A DNA stretch of 64,000 nt from Nitzschia sp. DOCU1 (Eukaryota; Bacillariophyta; Bacillariophyceae; Bacillariales; Bacillariaceae). Positions 1 through 17,968 of this stretch are shown one piece after another. A model generated the notes under the pieces. It saw only the letters and a list, made by a program, of their open reading frames with translations, was not told where the DNA came from and made no database searches. The stretch covers positions 4,402,001 through 4,466,000 of the forward strand of contig OX595985.1 of assembly GCA_951394045.1 (NCBI GenBank), in the 5' to 3' direction. Position 1 is the first letter of the stretch. Every line of letters begins with the position of its first letter. The translations under genes and the position numbers were made by a program.

Positions 1-2619
1 CGCTGGCTAGGACCGAGTTTCGACGTCCCTGATGTGCTTTGTCAAGCAGTTCTCACCTCGAACGGCAGTATTTTGCATCGTTCTTCTGTTATTCCACTCT
101 CGCAGGATGAGCTTCAAAACGAGGATATAAAGCAGATGAAGAAGGAGTTCACCGAGAAGCTGGCGGCAAAGCTTGGCGAGCGAATTAAAGGTATTGAAAT
201 AAAACCAGACGATGGTGATAAACGTTTTATTCGGGCAGAGGACAATGTGCCAGTTTTTATTCCCTACGAGGATGATGAAACAAATGATATTGATGAACAG
301 GATAAGGAGTTTGTTCCGCCTCCCTTCGACGAAGAAGACAAACCCCTTGAGTACGATCATTATGTGTCAACGAAGATACGTAAACCTACAGGGGACGGTA
401 ACAATGTTCTGACGGGTGTTATTCGGGGGCGCAAACGAGATGCAAGGGGAGACTTCATCGGGCAGTATCACGAGAACCCTTTGCTTGACACCGCCCAATA
501 TGAGGTCGTTTGGGCTAATGGAGATGTAGAATCTGTCACAGCTAACCAAATTGTTGAATCAATAATGGAGTCTGTGGACGATGAAGGGTATTCAGTTGAT
601 TTTGTTAAGGAGTTTGTCGACCACAGGCGTGATGGTACGGCTCTGAAAACCGACGATGGTTTCATCGAACGCGCAGGACAGAAAATCCCAAAGCGCACTA
701 CAAAGGGCTGGGAAATTTGTGCCGAATTAAATGACGGGAGCACAATTTGGATTCCCTTGAAGGACGCAAAGGAGGCCTATCCAGTGCAGCTTGCGGAGTA
801 CGCGGTTGCAAACAAGCTTGTCTCGGAACCGGCCTTTGCTTGGTGGGTTCCATTCACTCTCAAGAAAAGGGACAATGTTTTGAAAGCGGTAAAACGCCGT
901 GCCGTACGACGTAAGAATGAGAAGTTTGGAATTGAGGTTCCGGGACCAATGGACGTTGCTCGTGCACTCGAGATTGATCGTGAGACGGGGACCCAACACT
1001 GGGCCAATGCGATGGCAAAGGAAGTGAAGACGGTCTTGCCTGCTCTCAAAGTACTCGATTCGGAAGAGAGAGTCCCAGTCGGATCGCAGCTGATTGATTT
1101 GATGGTCATCTTTGACGTGAAGATGGACCTGACCCGCAAGGCGAGGATATGTGCAAGGGGCGACCAAACTGAACCGCCTTCTTCCGTCACCTATGCGAGT
1201 GTCGTGACTAGGGAAAGTATTCGTCTTGCGTTCTTACTTGCGTCCTTGAATGGTTTGTCTGTTCTCTCTGCCGACATAGCAGGTGCTTATTTAAACGCAC
1301 CTTGTGCCGAAAGAGTCCACACTGTACTTGGACCCGAGTTTGGAGCATTACAAGGGAAGACGGCTGTGATAGTAAAGGCACTCTATGGATTAAAATCTGC
1401 AGGATTTTCATGGAGAAGTTACTGCGCTAAGACTCTTCGGGAGGAATTGGGTTTTACTCCTTGTCGTGCCGATATGGATGTTTGGTTCCGCGAGGCTGTC
1501 AAGCCGAACGGCGAAAAATATTACGAGTATCTGCTGGTTTACACCGACGACTTGCTTGCGATAAGTATGACCCCAAAAGATATCCTTGATGACCTTAACA
1601 AACGTTTCTTGCTAAAGGAGGATTCAATTGGAGAGCCGACGCGGTACCTTGGAGCGACGATCTCAAAGTTTTGGATTGATGGCGACCCCCTACCGAAGTG
1701 GGCCATCGGTTCGGGCGAATATATCAAGGAAGCCATTCGTGTCATTAAATCAAGATTAGCGCAGATGGAGCTCGAGCTGAAGTGGGGAGCAAGCGCGCCA
1801 TTCCCGTCTGGGTACAAACCGGAGTTGGATGTCAGTCCGTTACTCAATGATGAGGGAGCTACTTTTTACATGCAATGTGTTGGGATTCTTCGGTGGATTG
1901 TCGAACTCGGTCGAATTGATATCTGTGCTGAAACATCAATGTTAGCGGCGTACAATGCATGTCCGCGAGATGGACACCTCAAGGCAGCCTTACATGTGTT
2001 TGTCTACCTGAATAATCATGAAAGATCTAACCTGGTTATGGACGATGGATATCCGGACCACTTGCCAGAGCTGCCAAAGCACGAATGGAAAGAGTTCTAC
2101 CCTTGGGCGAGTGATGTCTGGCCACCTGATGCGCCTGCTCCCCTCGGGAAACATGTGGTAATTGTTATGTTTGTTGATGCGTCGCATGCAGCTAACGTCG
2201 TTACTCGTCAGTCACGAACAGGTGTATTGATTTGGGTTAATCATGCCCCGATCGTTTGGTATTCCAAGAAACAAAACTCGATCGAAACGAGTTCTTTTGG
2301 GTCGGAGTTCATGGCATTGAAGACGGGCGTGGAGCTTTTGGAGGCACTTCGCTACAAGTTACGGATGTTAGGTGTTCCGATCGACGGGTACGCTCATGTT
2401 CTCGTCGACAACATGTCTGTTGTTAGCAATACAACCGTACCAGAATCTACGCTGAAGAAGAAATCAAATTCGATCGCGTATCACTACGTGAGGTCGAAGG
2501 CAGCTGCGGATATTCTACGTATCGGTTATGTTAATACGAAGGTGAATCTAGCCGACATGTTAACCAAGGTTCAGAGCGGAGCGGAGCGCAAGGAGCTTGC
2601 GAGGCAAGTGTTGTTTTAA
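1..2619 (+). CDS. Ty1/copia polyprotein, 3' part (reverse transcriptase and RNase H)
   Basis: The frame is open from base 1, so the 5' end lies outside the window; the first ATG-like start at 34 is not a true start. The visible protein (about 870 residues) ends in TAA. It has the copia order: an acidic linker, a reverse transcriptase with the SADIAGAYLNA block near 1270-1300 and the catalytic YTDD near 1538-1550, then a copia RNase H with FVDASHAANVVTRQSRTG and a terminal block ending in NLADMLTK near 2550-2570. The integrase core is not in view. No stop or frameshift is seen, so this copy is the best-preserved coding frame in the window. It belongs to the oomycete/diatom type of copia by the RNase H wording. 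A copy of its last codons recurs at 51750. Confidence 0.88.
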   Translation, partial: RWLGPSFDVPDVLCQAVLTSNGSILHRSSVIPLSQDELQNEDIKQMKKEFTEKLAAKLGERIKGIEIKPDDGDKRFIRAEDNVPVFIPYEDDETNDIDEQDKEFVPPPFDEEDKPLEYDHYVSTKIRKPTGDGNNVLTGVIRGRKRDARGDFIGQYHENPLLDTAQYEVVWANGDVESVTANQIVESIMESVDDEGYSVDFVKEFVDHRRDGTALKTDDGFIERAGQKIPKRTTKGWEICAELNDGSTIWIPLKDAKEAYPVQLAEYAVANKLVSEPAFAWWVPFTLKKRDNVLKAVKRRAVRRKNEKFGIEVPGPMDVARALEIDRETGTQHWANAMAKEVKTVLPALKVLDSEERVPVGSQLIDLMVIFDVKMDLTRKARICARGDQTEPPSSVTYASVVTRESIRLAFLLASLNGLSVLSADIAGAYLNAPCAERVHTVLGPEFGALQGKTAVIVKALYGLKSAGFSWRSYCAKTLREELGFTPCRADMDVWFREAVKPNGEKYYEYLLVYTDDLLAISMTPKDILDDLNKRFLLKEDSIGEPTRYLGATISKFWIDGDPLPKWAIGSGEYIKEAIRVIKSRLAQMELELKWGASAPFPSGYKPELDVSPLLNDEGATFYMQCVGILRWIVELGRIDICAETSMLAAYNACPRDGHLKAALHVFVYLNNHERSNLVMDDGYPDHLPELPKHEWKEFYPWASDVWPPDAPAPLGKHVVIVMFVDASHAANVVTRQSRTGVLIWVNHAPIVWYSKKQNSIETSSFGSEFMALKTGVELLEALRYKLRMLGVPIDGYAHVLVDNMSVVSNTTVPESTLKKKSNSIAYHYVRSKAAADILRIGYVNTKVNLADMLTKVQSGAERKELARQVLF

Positions 2620-2942
2620 GTCGCGTCTGACTCGTCGAGGGGGTGGCCTAAGTTTGTTGGCCATTCGTGTTGGACGTCCTGCGATGGGGCAGGTACCTCA
2701 GGCAGAATAGAATGTTGATGGTGGTTTTGGTTCTCTTCGTTGAAGATAGTGCGATGTGATCGGACTCCTAGCTCCGTCTCCCATCGAGGGGACCGTTATT
2801 TCCCCGAAGGAGTGGCATGGTTTAGTCTAGTTAGTCAAGCCGGGTGTTCGTATCCCGCGCGGTAATGCCATAATATTGTTTGTTGATGACTTTTATTACT
2901 GTTGTTACGTTTTGAGTGGCTCCGCGTCACTCAGTCGACGAT
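2620..2942 (+). repeat. copia 3' untranslated tail / partial 3' LTR
   Basis: This follows the copia stop codon directly. A purine-rich tract (GAGGGGGTGG, about 2637-2646) is a plausible polypurine tract. The rest is probably 3' LTR, but I cannot fix its ends because no 5' LTR is in view. It recurs at 51780-52085 with a 21-bp deletion there. In both places it runs straight into the same point of a gypsy family 3 integrase. Confidence 0.6.
2813..2870 (+). other. tRNA-like segment in the copia tail
   Basis: TGGCAT at the left end pairs with ATGCCA at the right end. An A-box-like stretch (TGGTTTAGTCTAG) is followed 20 bases later by a B-box-like GTGTTCGTATCCC. The 58-base span is too short for a full tRNA and lacks an anticodon arm, so this is at most a tRNA-derived relic or chance. 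It is conserved at 51955-52012. Confidence 0.25.
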
Positions 2943-4910
2943 TTCTCGTTGTTTTTGTTTACCCTTATGTCGTTTACCCTGGTTAATCGAATAAGGGCCT
3001 ATGAGGTCGACACAGAGAATTTCCCAGGGTTCGCTCTCGGGTTCCTTAATTGGCAGGTGCCCATACTTAAGGGTCTTGCGCTTTGTTAATTGGCACAACC
3101 TGCTGCATTTCTTGCAGATGTCGACGACGTCGGTTCGCAGTCCCTTCCAGTAGAAGTGCTGCCGAATCGTGTGCTCCGTTCGCGTCTCGCCTGGATGACA
3201 CAGTGTCTCGTGGTACCACTCAACGCATCGACGTTGGAGTGACTGCGGAATTACTATCTTACTATCTCTAACTACTAGAGGACGTTTCTTACCGCCCCCA
3301 CGAAAAACCTTTACACTATATCTATTGTCCGACGCTGCCTTCTGGAGAAGCGCGGCATCTTTGCGTTGATGTCGCATAATGTACTTGTAGGTGAGGGGGG
3401 AGACGCTTTCGGGTAGCTCGTCGCCCCCAAAGTACTCTGCGAAGGTGGCCTCGGTAAAGGGCTTTTCGTCCTTACCAAGTCGACTAAGAGCGTCCGCTAC
3501 TACGTTCGTCTCACCTCTAATGTAGACTAGTTCGGGACCATACTCTTCGAGGATGAGTCGCCAGCGCATAACGCGCTCAGTATTAAAGTTTTTGTAGGTT
3601 AGATTCTTGTGGTCCGTGTAGACGCAAATCTGTTGACCCAGGAGAATCATACGAAACTCCTTGAGTGTTTCTACAACAGCGAGTAGTTCGCGCTCGGTAG
3701 TAGTATACTGCGTCTGCGCGGGATTGAGTTTGCAACTATAGAACGCGATCGGCTTACCGTTTTGCGAGATGACTGCGCCAAGCTGCGTGTCGCTCGCGTC
3801 GGTGTGTATGTCGAACGGTAACTGAAAGTTCGGGTAAGTCAGGAGAACTTCCTTACTTATTATTTTCTTCATCGTGTCAAATGCCTCTTGGTGCGCGCCG
3901 GTCCACTCCCACTTAGCCGTTTTCGACGTAAGTGATGCGAGCGGGGCGAGGATGTGCGATCGGCGCACCCACATATCGCGATAATAATTCACGATACCGA
4001 TGAAAGCGCGTAGTTCCTTTTTATTGCGCGGTGCGAGCATGGCTTGAATTGCCTGCACTTTGGTTGCTACGGGTTGGATGCCGTCTCGGGTAATCCAGTA
4101 GCCAAGGTATTCGAGCTCTGCTTTCGCGAAGAAGGACTTCTTGATGTTCACCTTGAGTCCCGTGTCTTTCAGACGTTGTAGTACCACGTCGAGTTTCTCT
4201 AGGTGGTCTAGGTAACTACCCTTAGTAAGTACTAGAAGATCGTCTATGTACGTACGTATGTACTCTAGGTCCGCGAACAGCAACGACATCTTTTCTTGAA
4301 AGATATTGGGGCTATAGCTGAGTCCCATAGGTAGTCGTTGCATCTCATATTTTCCCCACGGGAAGACGAGAGTGCAAAGTTTCTTGGCATTCGGGCTAAG
4401 TTCCACATGGTAGTAGCCCATGTTGAGGTCTAGACTAGTAGCGTACTGAAAACCCTCTAGTTTTAACAGTAGCCCTTGTATCTTTGGTAGTGGGAATAGC
4501 TTCCTCTTAATTCGCTTGTTGAGCTCGCGAAAGTCGTTGATGAAACGTACCGTCTTGTCCTTCTTTGGGATGATGAACGACGGTGCCGCCCACTTGGAGC
4601 GGTTAACTTTCTTTAGTACACCGACTGCGCAGAGGCGATCGACCTCGTCGCGTAGCATCTGTTCATATGCCTTCGGCACTGGGTATGGCCTCGCATGATA
4701 TGGCGTGACATTGGGCTTGAGCTCAATATCATAGGGCTCGCCTTTCCAAGTGCCGAGCGTGCCGTCAAAGAGCATCTCATGTTTCTGAAGAAGCGTCTTG
4801 AGGGCGGATTTATCTTCTTCCGACAGATGGTCCATCTCGGAGATTTTCTGTGGAATGTCCGCTGGGGCATATTTAGCGTCTAATATTTGTTTAATGGACT
4901 TGGCACCGCT
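2931..4910 (-). pseudogene. Gypsy family 3 pol fragment (RT, RNase H, start of integrase)
   Basis: A continuous minus-strand frame of 634 residues (2931-4835, open to 4910) covers the end of the protease linker, a Ty3/gypsy reverse transcriptase with catalytic YIDD (near 4235), RNase H with HTDASDTQLGAV, the integrase zinc finger (H-H-C-C) and the first catalytic Asp in VDLIGPYS. It then stops in foreign sequence (last residues REIVD), so the second Asp and the Glu of the integrase are absent. The right end breaks at GGCACCGC, exactly where the family 1 LTR begins; the same gene resumes at 15742. The piece is therefore half of an interrupted element. Extra Ser in the zinc finger (KKCSRLCQ) is a small insertion relative to the other copies. 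Confidence 0.85.
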
Positions 4911-5410
4911 GCAGTAGGCACGATAATGCCTGAAACGGCGTGACAGGACTAACAGGACTAGCTATAACGCATAGCATCTAACCTAACATACGTACGTACA
5001 AATATATACTGCCGACGGACGGACACAGAGGCCACGTGACGTCATCGAGCATGCCGGATGGCGCGCTTGCGCTCAGAAAGTGCGACACACATATATGGTC
5101 GGAGCGAGGCGACGACTATGTCTATCTTGATGCTAGTCTTGACGCTAGGCGTCAGGACCTAGAGTCATGCTATAGATGTTAGAAGGTCATAGGATGCTAG
5201 GCGTCACTAACTAGAGCAGTCACGAAGAAACACAACACTGCTAGTTAGGGACGGGCATGTCTTACCTTCTTGACAACTATCTTGTCTACTAAGATATATA
5301 GTAGTGATCACGATCAGATGGGAAGATGGAGTCGATGCAACGATAGATCTAACTTTAAAATAGTCTCACAATTTCCAAAAACAATCTACTGCAGTTTCTA
5401 GCCTAGTGCA
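4911..5410 (+). repeat. Gypsy family 1 LTR (5')
   Basis: It begins TGCAGTAGG and ends CCTAGTGCA, near-perfect inverted termini with the usual TG...CA. The last 245 bases recur at 15495-15741. The flank on the left ends GGCACCGC and the flank after the 15741 copy begins CCGCCATC, giving a 4-bp target duplication CCGC. It carries CACGTGACGTCA (5033-5044), a fused G-box and CRE-like site. Confidence 0.85.
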
Positions 5411-5422
5411 CTTTGATCAAAG
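5411..5422. promoter_or_regulatory. 12-bp palindrome at the primer-site position, family 1
   Basis: CTTTGATCAAAG is a perfect palindrome that starts at the very next base after the LTR end. No TGG, the start of an ordinary tRNA-complementary primer site, is present here. See the matching motifs at 10412, 30569, 40804 and 44385. Confidence 0.6.
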
Positions 5423-5448
5423 ACTTGTCAGTCTAGAGGATAAGTATC

Positions 5449-6759
5449 ATGCGTCTCGCTTTCAACTCGTTCGTTGCCGCTCGTGGCGTCATCCCGTTGT
5501 ACCCGCCTTGCAAGTGGAAAACTGGCTCGACGGGCTCGTCTGACGGCGCCGGCGACGAGGATGGCCTTCGTTCGGTGAAACTCGAGCTTCGTTCCGTTCC
5601 TGGGGATGTGACCTCCCCAAAATACTCCGAAAAGTTTTATGTGTTTGAGTCGGGAACCCCAGAACAGTGGTGTCGCTGGAATGACGATCTCGTTAAGGTT
5701 TGGACTTGTTTGAGCCTCACCAATGGCCCTGATTGTCGCGCTATGACTCTCACGTTTCTCGCGGGTTCGGCGAAGGACACGTTTGAGGAGTATTTCGCTC
5801 GTCCCAGCGTCACTGCGACTGTCAATCATGTGTCTCGTGCGTTGCGTTACGTCGCGGCTCGGTTCTTCCCTGATTATGCCGCCCAGAATCAGACGTCGTA
5901 CCTCCGCTACGAGGGTCGTAAGCCTGCAAAGATGTCTGCTCGCGGATTGGCTACTCGCTTGCATCAGGTCAATAAGTGGTTCGATTACTTCCCCAACGAT
6001 GGTGGCAATCGTACTGACGTGGTTGATTGCCTGAACGAGACCGAACTGCCCCTGATCTACGAGCGCATGTTGCCTGCCGCGTGGCTGAGTGTTAAGGAGT
6101 TGATGTTCCACGATTATCGCCAGAACCGCTTCAACTTCGAGAAGCAGATTGATTATGCGGAGCAACTTGAAGTGTACGAGATGCGTCACGGTGTCACCGG
6201 ACTGCTTGCCTTTGGCTCGAGCAAAGCCAACAAAGGGCGTAAACCCGGGGAAGCTGGCGTCGCCAGTGGAACCAATGCAGGACCCGAATTGGGAACCCTG
6301 AACCGCGGTCGGAAGACGAACCGTGACTCCCCTTCTAAGAAGGGCAATAATGGTAACAACTCAAAGAACTGCCGCTTGCAAGGAGAAGGCTGTGGACACA
6401 GCGACTCTGAGTGCAAGGTCTGGCTCAATCATGCGTCTAAGGTCGCTGCGGTCCGTAAGGCCCAGCACCCCAGTACGCTCAAGAAGGCGCCCCACAAAGG
6501 GCGCACAACTCACAACAAGACTTGGCGTCGTGGAGAATCCAATGGCGTGAACCGCGGAGAACGCACCTACACTTCCAAGGAGGTCCTGGCCATGGTTAAG
6601 GCCGCGCGTGCCAGCGTGGAAAAGAAGGCCAAGGAAGACTCCGACAAGGAGATGGAACTTAACAACATTGAAGAAGACGAGGATGGAATCTTCGAAGAAT
6701 TAAGCCCCGAAGATAAGGCTCAGCTTGAGGCCTTCATCAACGAGAACACCAACGAATGA
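5449..6759 (+). CDS. Gypsy family 1 Gag
   Basis: 436 residues from ATG 38 bases after the LTR to TGA. The N-terminal half resembles retrotransposon Gag capsid sequences (TFLAGSAKDTFEEY, then SYLRYEGRKP and a hydrophobic ERMLPAAWLSVKELMF stretch). A basic segment and a Cys/His cluster (C-x6-C-x-H-x4-C around 6370-6410) probably form a divergent nucleic-acid-binding knuckle. The C-terminus is very acidic. It would form the particle that packages the element RNA. The stop is the only one between gag and pol; the same frame stays open into the protease. No internal stop is seen, so this gag could be functional. Confidence 0.75.
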   Translation: MRLAFNSFVAARGVIPLYPPCKWKTGSTGSSDGAGDEDGLRSVKLELRSVPGDVTSPKYSEKFYVFESGTPEQWCRWNDDLVKVWTCLSLTNGPDCRAMTLTFLAGSAKDTFEEYFARPSVTATVNHVSRALRYVAARFFPDYAAQNQTSYLRYEGRKPAKMSARGLATRLHQVNKWFDYFPNDGGNRTDVVDCLNETELPLIYERMLPAAWLSVKELMFHDYRQNRFNFEKQIDYAEQLEVYEMRHGVTGLLAFGSSKANKGRKPGEAGVASGTNAGPELGTLNRGRKTNRDSPSKKGNNGNNSKNCRLQGEGCGHSDSECKVWLNHASKVAAVRKAQHPSTLKKAPHKGRTTHNKTWRRGESNGVNRGERTYTSKEVLAMVKAARASVEKKAKEDSDKEMELNNIEEDEDGIFEELSPEDKAQLEAFINENTNE

Positions 6760-10410
<3,651 letters not shown>

Positions 10411-10411
10411 C

Positions 10412-10423
10412 AGTTTTAAAACT
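10412..10423. promoter_or_regulatory. 12-bp palindrome at the primer-site position, family 2
   Basis: AGTTTTAAAACT is a perfect palindrome one base after the LTR end (GGGCA-C-palindrome). The gag ATG follows at 10436, leaving a leader of only 25 bases. Confidence 0.6.
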
Positions 10424-10435
10424 CCCATTTGAAGG

Positions 10436-15494
<5,059 letters not shown>

Positions 15495-15497
<3 letters not shown>

Positions 15498-15741
15498 ATG
15501 CTATAGATGTTAGAAGGTCATAGGATGCTAGGCGTCACTAACTAGAGCAGTCACGAAGAAACACAACACTGCTAGTTAGGGACGGGCATGTCTTACCTTC
15601 TTGACAACTATCTTGTCTACTAAGATATATAGTCGTGATCACGATCAGATGGGAAGATGGAGTCGATGCAACGATAGATCTAACTTTAAAATAGTCTCAC
15701 AATTTCCAAAAACAATCTACTGCAGTTTCTAGCCTAGTGCA
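15495..15741 (+). repeat. Family 1 3' LTR remnant
   Basis: It matches 5164-5410 almost base for base and ends CCTAGTGCA. The next bases CCGCCATC are the family 3 target, with CCGC repeated from the left flank at 4907-4910. Confidence 0.85.
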
Positions 15742-16252
15742 CCGCCATCTGTATCGGCTTGCCAAGCGTCCTCGTCGGGCGTCTCGCCAAATATTTTCAT
15801 TGCGATTGCCGCTGAGTCCCACTCGACTTCTCGCGTTGCGAAGTCGAACTTGAAGCCTAGTTCTCGCAAGAGGTCTCGGCCTATGATCATGTCATAGTTG
15901 CCAAGGTCGGATGTCACCTGGAAGACCCATTCGATCACCCTATTGGCATGAAATTCCGGAAGTTTAAATTGGATTCTCACTTCGCGGTGTGTCTCGATGA
16001 CACCTCCAGCTGTCGTGAAGGTGGTTCTCGATGAAGTCGTTCTGACACATAGTTTCTTGACATGCTTCTCGGAGATCAGTCCTCATGATGCTCCGGTGTC
16101 TAGTAGCGTCGTCAACGCTGCCGCTTTGGCCTTGCCTAAGCGCGTGTTAATTTGCGCGAAACAGTACGGGATTTCGTCTGGCGCGGTTTTCGGGCGTTTT
16201 GGTGAGCTCCGGTTGTACAGTCGTGTTATCGCGTGCGATTCCGCCGCGATAC
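15742..16252 (-). pseudogene. Gypsy family 3 protease region, continuation of 2931-4910
   Basis: The minus-strand sequence encodes the part just upstream of the 4910 break: QIFKLPEF-like strand, IIGRDLLREL and DTDGG. It corresponds to 38850-39355 in the complete family 3 copy. The usual DTGAS protease active site is present further right in damaged form. It joins LTR 16253 directly, so the gag gene of this copy has been deleted. Confidence 0.75.
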
Positions 16253-16811
16253 TGCACTACGTCGCTTGTAGGATCGAAATAGTTGTGAAAATTATGACTA
16301 GCTTTAGGAATAACCTTTTTCATCATGTAAAGTTGTCTCGTAGCCTCTCGTAGTTCTAGTAGAGTCGAGACCTTGACATGCATCGACAACAATCCGAACA
16401 GGAGGTTGATGCATCTTGTAGTAGACTAGCTACGACGTTCCACTAGGGTTCCTTGGACGTTGTCAGCTACTCTGGAATAAAGTATAGTTACCTCAATGTC
16501 ATCGAGGTGCCAGATCTTAGGTGGCATTGACACTAGGATCTCATCGGCATTCGACTAGCTGGAGTAATGCGCGACATTCGACTAGTTGGAGTCATGCGCG
16601 ATGCCTGCGTCATGCGACGTCACGTCGTCGGTGACGTCAATAGGTAATGGGCCTTGTCCGACAATGTCCGAGACCGGCCTAGCGTCCGCGTCCGCGCGCA
16701 ACGCTTTCGTCGTGCTACGTCATCACACATGATGTCACACATGACTAAATAGACTAACAATTACTGACTACAATCATTCGAAGGAGTCGACGTGCAAAGC
16801 AGTGTACTGCA
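16253..16811 (-). repeat. Gypsy family 3 LTR
   Basis: From TGCACTACGTCG to GTGTACTGCA on the plus strand. It is longer than the 521-531 bp copies at 36107 and 40817. Internal family 3 sequence lies on both sides of it: the pol 5' part on the left and the integrase C-terminus on the right. Confidence 0.85.
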
Positions 16812-17284
16812 CCCGCCCCCATGACGGAGGGACAGGACTTAACTATGATAGGGATGTATGTTACGAATGTTCCAAGTCTGAGTAACTGCACCCTTCTGGA
16901 TACGTACCGTTGTCATTCACGGCGACTATTGGATACGGACCATCGTAGGGGTTAGCACCAAACTTACGCTGCTGGTCCTGCTTGATCATGATCTGTTGGC
17001 CTACGTGATACTCATACGGTAATCGCGCTTTGTTTTCTGCCGCATTGTTCTTTGCAATGCGTTGCATCTTGCGCTCACGGATGAGCTTCCAGTTAGCTTC
17101 GAAGCGGGTGTTGAGAATAGCATCTCTACCGAATACTAGTTGCATCGGCGTAGCCTGTAGCGTAGTGTGGTATGTCGCGCGAACGGCGAACATCACGGCT
17201 GCCAGGATTCCATCGAGTCCGACTGAATCGTCTGAGTGCTGCAGTTCAAACGTACGAATCATGTTCCCGATAGTTTGGTGTACC
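16812..17284 (-). pseudogene. Gypsy family 3 integrase C-terminus fragment
   Basis: It matches 36638-37110 on the minus strand. It holds the region after the integrase catalytic core (AVMFAVRATYHTTLQATP, FGRDAILNTRFEANWKL). It breaks off at GTTTGGTGTAC, where host-like sequence begins. The reading frame is damaged near 16910. Confidence 0.75.
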
Positions 17285-17323
17285 AAAATGGGTGGAAGAA
17301 CAAAAGGATCGAGAAATCAATGA

Positions 17324-17800
17324 TGCTCTTGTTTCACTGACGGATTTGGTGAAAATGTAACCGACTCCCTGTTGTTCGGATATACGCGAGGAATCCCTCT
17401 TCCAAAAGAAGTCAATGATTGCTTGCACCATCAGATAGCAATGCATTTGATGAAATTGAAGGGCGGTGTAAAAGAGGCTTATTCGACATTTCTGCGCGAG
17501 GAGCAGCAAAGAAGAAAAGTCATGAGCGATCATACCAAGAGTATTGCGATTGCATCAGACTATCTAGGTGATATACTTCGCTACAAGTATGAGAAGAGAA
17601 CAGAAGGGGCGGATACGAATGTCTTCCCAGGCATTGTTGATATCATTGAAGATACCGGTAGCAATGAACTACCGGCCTGGAACAGGATACGAATGGGAAT
17701 GTACCGTCAGAGCCGACCCGTGCGACTGAATTCCTGCCCCCTCTCATCGTGCGTGCCTGCCGCTTCAAAACGCTCATTTTTCCTTCCGACGCCAAAATGA
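17324..17800 (+). CDS. Open frame of unknown function, possibly an exon or gene fragment
   Basis: The frame opens after a TGA at 17321 and runs to 17800 without an obvious ATG. It starts FTDGFGENVTDSLLFGYTRG and has a helical, charged middle (FLREEQQRRKVM, then ILRYKYEKRTEGAD). I do not recognise it. It sits between the broken family 3 element and the lipase gene, on the same strand, so it could be the 3' exon of a gene whose start was removed when the transposon arrived. A small perfect inverted repeat (CCGGTAG...CTACCGG, 17655-17675) lies inside it. Confidence 0.35.
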   Translation, partial: CSCFTDGFGENVTDSLLFGYTRGIPLPKEVNDCLHHQIAMHLMKLKGGVKEAYSTFLREEQQRRKVMSDHTKSIAIASDYLGDILRYKYEKRTEGADTNVFPGIVDIIEDTGSNELPAWNRIRMGMYRQSRPVRLNSCPLSSCVPAASKRSFFLPTPK

Positions 17801-17968
17801 TGACGATGAGTCAGTCATCACACACCTATTTCAAAGTTCCGCGTCAGCGGTCGGCTACGATTTTAATCCGTCTCCAATCTCAAAGATACGTGCTGGTGCG
17901 AATTATTATTTCATGTTTGCAACGCGATTGCATTTCTCTTCACCTCCATTGCTTGGTCGTTAAAGTCC

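Noticed and set aside
5428..6189. Minus-strand 253-codon frame over family 1 gag
   Set aside because: Shadow of gag; no domain.
16385..16460. Repeated short words with inverted partners suggesting a CRISPR-like array in family 3 LTRs
   Set aside because: Only scattered inverted words inside an LTR; no regular repeat-spacer pattern, and the genome is eukaryotic.
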